From a virus: 47,947 nucleotides of DNA. Below, in pieces: positions 44,493 through 47,947 of this stretch. The translations under genes and the position numbers were made by a program. The stretch is from positions 1 through 47,947 of IMG/VR virus record IMGVR_UViG_3300020129_000191. One strand, written 5' to 3'. The number at the start of each line of letters is the position of its first letter. Positions within the stretch are counted from its first letter, which is position 1. The notes beneath the pieces were generated by a model. That model was not told the DNA's origin. It worked only from the letters and a program-made list of their open reading frames with translations, and searched no databases.

Positions 44493-46364
44493 TCACTGAT
44501 TGACGTTGACGATCACGTCCGCCTTGTGGATAGCGCCGGCCAGCTTGACCGCACACTGTATGGTCGGCGCGATACGCTGCTCGCGGATCGACTGCGGCTG
44601 CGTCTCGATCCTCGGCGCCCAGACGTAGTATCCGGTCGGCAGCATCTGGCCGTAGGACAATTGCCCGAAGCCCGGCGCGTTCCACTGCCCCGCCGCGATC
44701 AGCCCGTTGGTCACGCCCTGATCGAGCGCATTGGTCGTGACCGTGGTCAGGATGTGCATCCCCGCATTGGTCTGCGGGATTTTCGCCGGCGCGGTGTAAA
44801 GCGCGTTGAAGATGTCGGTCTGAATGCGATTCGCCAGCCAGTCCGTGCCATGCGTCACATCAAACCACATGCTCGACGCCATCACGCCTTCCTGCAAGAT
44901 CGCCACGTCGTTGGAGTAGAAGACGAACACATTGCAGTTCTTCGCTTGCAGCGCGCGCGCTTGGTTTTCGCTCAGCGTCTCGCCGACCACCAGAGGCTCT
45001 TGCTTGAAATTCAGCGTGATCACCGTATCCGACGCCTCGAAATCCACGGTGAACGCGCGACCGAACGCCGACGCCGATGCGTAGGGCGAGTATGAGGAAT
45101 ACTGCCCGAAGGTGCGACGCAGGTTAAGCGACTTCATCTCCGACGCGATGTCGGTCGTCACCGTCGGGTCGAGCACTTCGCTGTTCTGCGTCGTGTAACC
45201 GAAAATGCTGATCGGATCGCACGCCTCGATGAAGCTCGCCACCGCGACGTAGTCATCCTGCGTGATGTCCGACTGCAAGGCGAACTGAAGACCATACCAT
45301 TCGGGATGCGCGCGCAGCGCCACCGCCGCCGCCAGCGGCGTCTCCGCCGCCATGCCATCGACCGGCGCCGCCGCACCGGTCGCCTGCGTCAGCCGCATGA
45401 TGCCGGAGATATCCACCCCGGTGCCGGCCGCGTGCGCGTAGCCGACCGTCGAGGCCGGCCCCTGCGAGAGCGACGCGATGTGGAATCGCGCGCCGTCGAA
45501 CCAGCAGGCGCCGCCGACCAGCGCGTTGTTCAGGATCGTCGCCGCGCCATTGAGATTGGTGACCCCGGTAAAGTCCATGCCGGTCTTGCCGTCCATCGGT
45601 GCCAATGCGCCGGTCGCTGCGGTCAGGCGAAGCTCGCCGCTCAGATCGGTGCCGGCGGCTGGCGGCACGGCATAGGTGATGGTCGAGGCGGTGCCGGTGG
45701 TCGCCGAGCGGATTTGGAACGTCCCGCTGGTCTCGACATAGGCGCATGTGCCAGTGGCCACGATGGCGCTGGCGATCACCGCCGCCGCATCCTGCATGGC
45801 CTGCGCGTCATCGGCGGCGTCGATCCCGCTGAAGTCGAGCGCGCTGACCGGGACCACCGCGCCGTCGATGGTGATGTCGAAGCCGCCGTCGAGCGTGGCG
45901 CGCAGCAGCGTGGCCAGCGTCGTCTGATCCGTCGCGGTGAACGCGCCGCCGATCAGCACGGCTGGCGAGGCCGAGACGACGCGGTCGGTGCCGTCGATGG
46001 TGATGCCCATCGTGCCGTTGATAACCGACTTCAGTTGCGCGAGCGCGGTGGCGCGCTGCAAGCCCGACATGATGCCACCATGCAGCACGCCATGCGTCGG
46101 GTTCTGCGCGAAGCGACCGACATAGAGCAGCGACGGCTTGGGGTTCTGCGCGAAGAACAGGTCGGCGGCGAGGTATTCCGGCGCGGCGCTGCCGAAGTCC
46201 GCCGCCACCCCGTCGAGCGTGGTGTAGGCGCGGATGCGCTCCTGCGGGTCGATGACCGGCGACGATCCGGCCAGACATAGCGCGCCGAAGTTGCGCAGCG
46301 GCGTCGCGGTGGGAGACAGATTGACTTCGACCGACACGACATCGGACACGGACAAGCCGGGCAT
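44493..46364 (-). CDS. Contractile tail sheath protein (DUF3383)
   Basis: 623 residues. Contains MPGLSVSDVVSVEVNLSPTA, FGALCLAGSSPVIDPQERIR, PEYLAADLFFAQNPKPSLLY and a C-terminal MHILTTVTTNALDQGVTNGL, the DUF3383 sheath layout. Residues about 176-253 and 263-331 are an internal duplication (LDFSGI...LRLTAATGA and MDFTGV...MRLTQATGA), likely surface domains inserted in the sheath core. GGAG precedes the ATG. Confirms a myovirus. Confidence 0.95.
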   Translation of the reverse strand: MPGLSVSDVVSVEVNLSPTATPLRNFGALCLAGSSPVIDPQERIRAYTTLDGVAADFGSAAPEYLAADLFFAQNPKPSLLYVGRFAQNPTHGVLHGGIMSGLQRATALAQLKSVINGTMGITIDGTDRVVSASPAVLIGGAFTATDQTTLATLLRATLDGGFDITIDGAVVPVSALDFSGIDAADDAQAMQDAAAVIASAIVATGTCAYVETSGTFQIRSATTGTASTITYAVPPAAGTDLSGELRLTAATGALAPMDGKTGMDFTGVTNLNGAATILNNALVGGACWFDGARFHIASLSQGPASTVGYAHAAGTGVDISGIMRLTQATGAAAPVDGMAAETPLAAAVALRAHPEWYGLQFALQSDITQDDYVAVASFIEACDPISIFGYTTQNSEVLDPTVTTDIASEMKSLNLRRTFGQYSSYSPYASASAFGRAFTVDFEASDTVITLNFKQEPLVVGETLSENQARALQAKNCNVFVFYSNDVAILQEGVMASSMWFDVTHGTDWLANRIQTDIFNALYTAPAKIPQTNAGMHILTTVTTNALDQGVTNGLIAAGQWNAPGFGQLSYGQMLPTGYYVWAPRIETQPQSIREQRIAPTIQCAVKLAGAIHKADVIVNVNQ

Positions 46365-46394
46365 GATTGTGGACTCCTGTGGTGAGGGTCGAAC

Positions 46395-47024
46395 CTAAAG
46401 GGGATTGATCACCGGGATCGGGCGCACGGTGATCGTGGTGTCGGGATCGGGCGGCCGATGCAGGATCACGTCGGCGCCGTCGAGGTTGTAGATCGGATAC
46501 ACCCGATCGGTCTGCTGGCGCAGCATGACCTGAACATCGAACCGGTCGATCCATTGCTGCGCGACGAACTCCGGCGCGCGCGCCAGATCGCGCACTTCGC
46601 GCAGCTTCAGTCCGAACGGCGCCAGCGGCTCCCAGTTCTGCGGCATGTAGAGGCCGTCGCGGAAGCTCGCCGCCAGGGTCTCCGCCGTGGGGCCGTAAAA
46701 GGTTACCAGCGCGGTCAGGGTGGAGTGCCGCACCATGCGGTCGATCCCCGGCGCGGTGGCGCCAGGGAAGGTCCCTGCGCCGTCATGGACAATGGATGGG
46801 TAATCGTCGGTCTCGACCTGCGTGACGCCCACCGAGGCCCATGTGACGTCCGCCTGCGGCTGCGATGGCGGCATGGGCTGCCAGCGCGGTCGCACCAGCG
46901 TGCCCGGCAGCCCGGTGAGCGCCATCACGGTCTTCTGCAAGGCGCGGGTGACCTGCTCGCCGGTGATCGGCAGTGGCGGCCGATCGACAATGAAGCCGCC
47001 GGTCGCCGAGGTGTTGCCGCTCAC
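46395..47024 (-). CDS. Phage neck/tail terminator protein (gp12-like)
   Basis: 209 residues, GTG start overlapping the stop of the small membrane protein (GTGA). VTRALQKTVMALTGLPGTLV, RPRWQPMPPSQPQADVTWAS and LVTFYGPTAETLAASFRDGL, then EFVAQQWIDRFDVQVMLRQQ match the neck terminator family next to DUF3383 sheaths. It caps the tail end and joins it to the head. Confidence 0.9.
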   Translation of the reverse strand: MSGNTSATGGFIVDRPPLPITGEQVTRALQKTVMALTGLPGTLVRPRWQPMPPSQPQADVTWASVGVTQVETDDYPSIVHDGAGTFPGATAPGIDRMVRHSTLTALVTFYGPTAETLAASFRDGLYMPQNWEPLAPFGLKLREVRDLARAPEFVAQQWIDRFDVQVMLRQQTDRVYPIYNLDGADVILHRPPDPDTTITVRPIPVINPL

Positions 47025-47191
47025 CAGATGCGCCCGCCGCCGAACAGCAGGATCAGCACCAAGACGATTACGATCAGGCCGAGACCGCCAAAGCCGCCGG
47101 TGCCGTAGTAGCCGCCCCGGTAGCCATAGTATCCACCGCCCAGGCCGCCGAACAGCAGCACGATGACGATGACGATCAGAAGCAGGCTCAT
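47021..47191 (-). CDS. Small Gly/Tyr-rich two-span membrane protein
   Basis: 56 residues: MSLLLIVIVIVLLFGGLGGG, a Tyr/Gly loop YYGYRGGYYGTGGFGG, and a second span LGLIVIVLVLILLFGGG. DUF3309-like small membrane protein common in alphaproteobacteria and their phages. GTGA overlap with the next gene. Role unknown. Confidence 0.75.
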   Translation of the reverse strand: MSLLLIVIVIVLLFGGLGGGYYGYRGGYYGTGGFGGLGLIVIVLVLILLFGGGRIW

Positions 47192-47192
47192 G

Positions 47193-47414
47193 TTACCCTC
47201 GATTCGATCCAGACCTTATCCAGAAGATCATCTCGTCCATCTTCGGCAGCGCCATCATGCGCGCGTGGCTCGTCAGATTGGCGCCCTCGATGAAGCGCTT
47301 GCAGTGCTCACGCAACTGCGTGACCGGGTCATCGAGATCGACCACCGCGCGCACGCGGCCGGCCACGCTGGCCTGCGTATCGACGCTGATCTCGGTCGGC
47401 AGGTTGTCGCTCAT
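47193..47414 (-). CDS. Small connector-region protein, unknown
   Basis: 73 residues from MSDNLPTEISVDTQASVAGR. The helix ALPKMDEMIFWIRSGSNRG ends it. Start at 47414 overlaps the upstream stop by four bases. Probably a minor structural protein; no family recognised. Confidence 0.75.
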   Translation of the reverse strand: MSDNLPTEISVDTQASVAGRVRAVVDLDDPVTQLREHCKRFIEGANLTSHARMMALPKMDEMIFWIRSGSNRG

Positions 47415-47830
47415 AGATGTTCCTCCGTCGCGGGGTCCGAAAAGCTCGGGACGCTGGTGTGTGGCACCGTCGGCTTCAACGTCATAGTCCCCTCGTAATG
47501 ACCTGACGTGCCGGCCCAATTGCCGAAGCGGCCAATGGTGGTGACGGTGAATCGGTGGCCGTCCCACAGCACTTCATCGGCCGCCGTGCTGTCCGTCGCG
47601 GTCAGCAGCGGGAACACGGTGATAATCTCGTAGGTTGCCTCGGTGCGCGCCAGATCGCCGGTCACCGTCAGGTTGTCCGATATCGACTGGATCGACGCGA
47701 AGATGTTGAACGACGTCTCATAGATCACCGCGACGCCATCATCGTCCACCGACTGGACCTGTCGCTTCACCACCACGGGGTCGAGGAAGTCCGGATCGGT
47801 GACCACCTCGCGGACACTGATCAGCGCCAT
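47411..47830 (-). CDS. Head-tail connector / neck protein, probable
   Basis: 139 residues. MALISVREVVTDPDFLDPVV, VKRQVQSVDDDGVAVIYETS and RTEATYEIITVFPLLTATDS are strand-rich as in head-completion or stopper proteins between head and tail genes. ADEVLWDGHRFTVTTIGRFG resembles the loop region of such adaptors. AGGAGGG precedes the ATG. Confidence 0.68.
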   Translation of the reverse strand: MALISVREVVTDPDFLDPVVVKRQVQSVDDDGVAVIYETSFNIFASIQSISDNLTVTGDLARTEATYEIITVFPLLTATDSTAADEVLWDGHRFTVTTIGRFGNWAGTSGHYEGTMTLKPTVPHTSVPSFSDPATEEHL

Positions 47831-47839
47831 GCGGCCCTC

Positions 47840-47929
47840 CTACAGATCGTCGATGTCGAAGTAGGCGCGCGTCGTGCTGACCAAGCCGATCACCACCAAG
47901 AACGCCACAATGACCAGCACGGCGATCAT
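47840..47929 (-). CDS. 29-residue single-span membrane peptide
   Basis: MIAVLVIVAFLVVIGLVSTT begins it, one hydrophobic span followed by RAYFDIDDL. It lies between two structural genes with an ATGA overlap or direct abutment to the gene entering from the right edge. Too short for a family call. Confidence 0.6.
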   Translation of the reverse strand: MIAVLVIVAFLVVIGLVSTTRAYFDIDDL

Positions 47930-47947
47930 TCAGCTTTTCCGCACGAC
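47926..47947 (-). CDS. 3' end of a gene entering from the right edge
   Basis: Only the last six or so codons are visible. Two frames end here, one at TGA 47932-47930 and one in an ATGA overlap at 47928-47926; given the many ATGA junctions in this operon the second is more likely. Identity cannot be told. Confidence 0.35.

Overview
The window is phage DNA from end to end. It is a high-G+C myovirus (contractile-tailed) or a prophage/phage-plasmid form of one, most likely from an alphaproteobacterium. Support for this: a full terminase-portal pair, a long tail and baseplate module, phage replication and recombination genes, close packing with ATGA/GTGA start-stop overlaps, and no host housekeeping gene at either edge. 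One gene encodes a secreted PEP-CTERM protein, so the host lineage probably has an exosortase; an Acetobacteraceae-like host would fit, but this is inference. No integrase, complete tRNA, endolysin gene or clear lysogeny repressor was found.

Layout. 1-5677, mainly minus strand: methyltransferase, TerS, TerL, portal and the start of a minor head gene that runs off the left edge; two small plus-strand genes sit between TerL and portal. 5692-11232, plus strand: about 16 mostly unknown small genes in three blocks, each behind a near-identical promoter. 11233-12026, minus: two small genes. 12240-13241, plus: a DUF932 protein. 13446-18930, minus: small genes, an SF2 helicase, a G-rich inverted repeat that could be an origin, and a TOPRIM primase-helicase. 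19275-24680, minus: a ParB-like function split over two genes, another ParB-fold protein, an MT-A70 methyltransferase, a VRR-NUC nuclease and a ribbon-helix-helix protein. 24747-28558, plus: Gp157-like, an ERF annealing protein and a string of small accessory genes with recurring spacers. 28616-30497, plus: a beta-helix protein and the PEP-CTERM protein. 30586-47929, minus: the tail operon, read right to left: connectors, sheath, tube, frameshifted chaperones, hub, tape measure, baseplate, spike, J, DUF2612, fibre.

Because the left edge breaks inside the head module just after the portal and the right edge enters at head-tail connectors, both reading leftward, the two ends probably join in a circular or permuted genome, with protease, scaffold and capsid genes outside the window.

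How the parts work together. A set of six promoters sharing TTGACAtaGTGCGCCA, several followed by a TGCACACA...AGGAG leader, probably fires early or middle operons (small plus-strand genes, DUF932, helicase, ParB cluster). The primase-helicase, SF2 helicase, ERF, Gp157-like and VRR-NUC proteins form the replication/recombination set. The two adenine-type methyltransferases have no restriction partner in view and likely protect or mark phage DNA. The tail operon ends at a strong bidirectional terminator shared with the PEP-CTERM gene.
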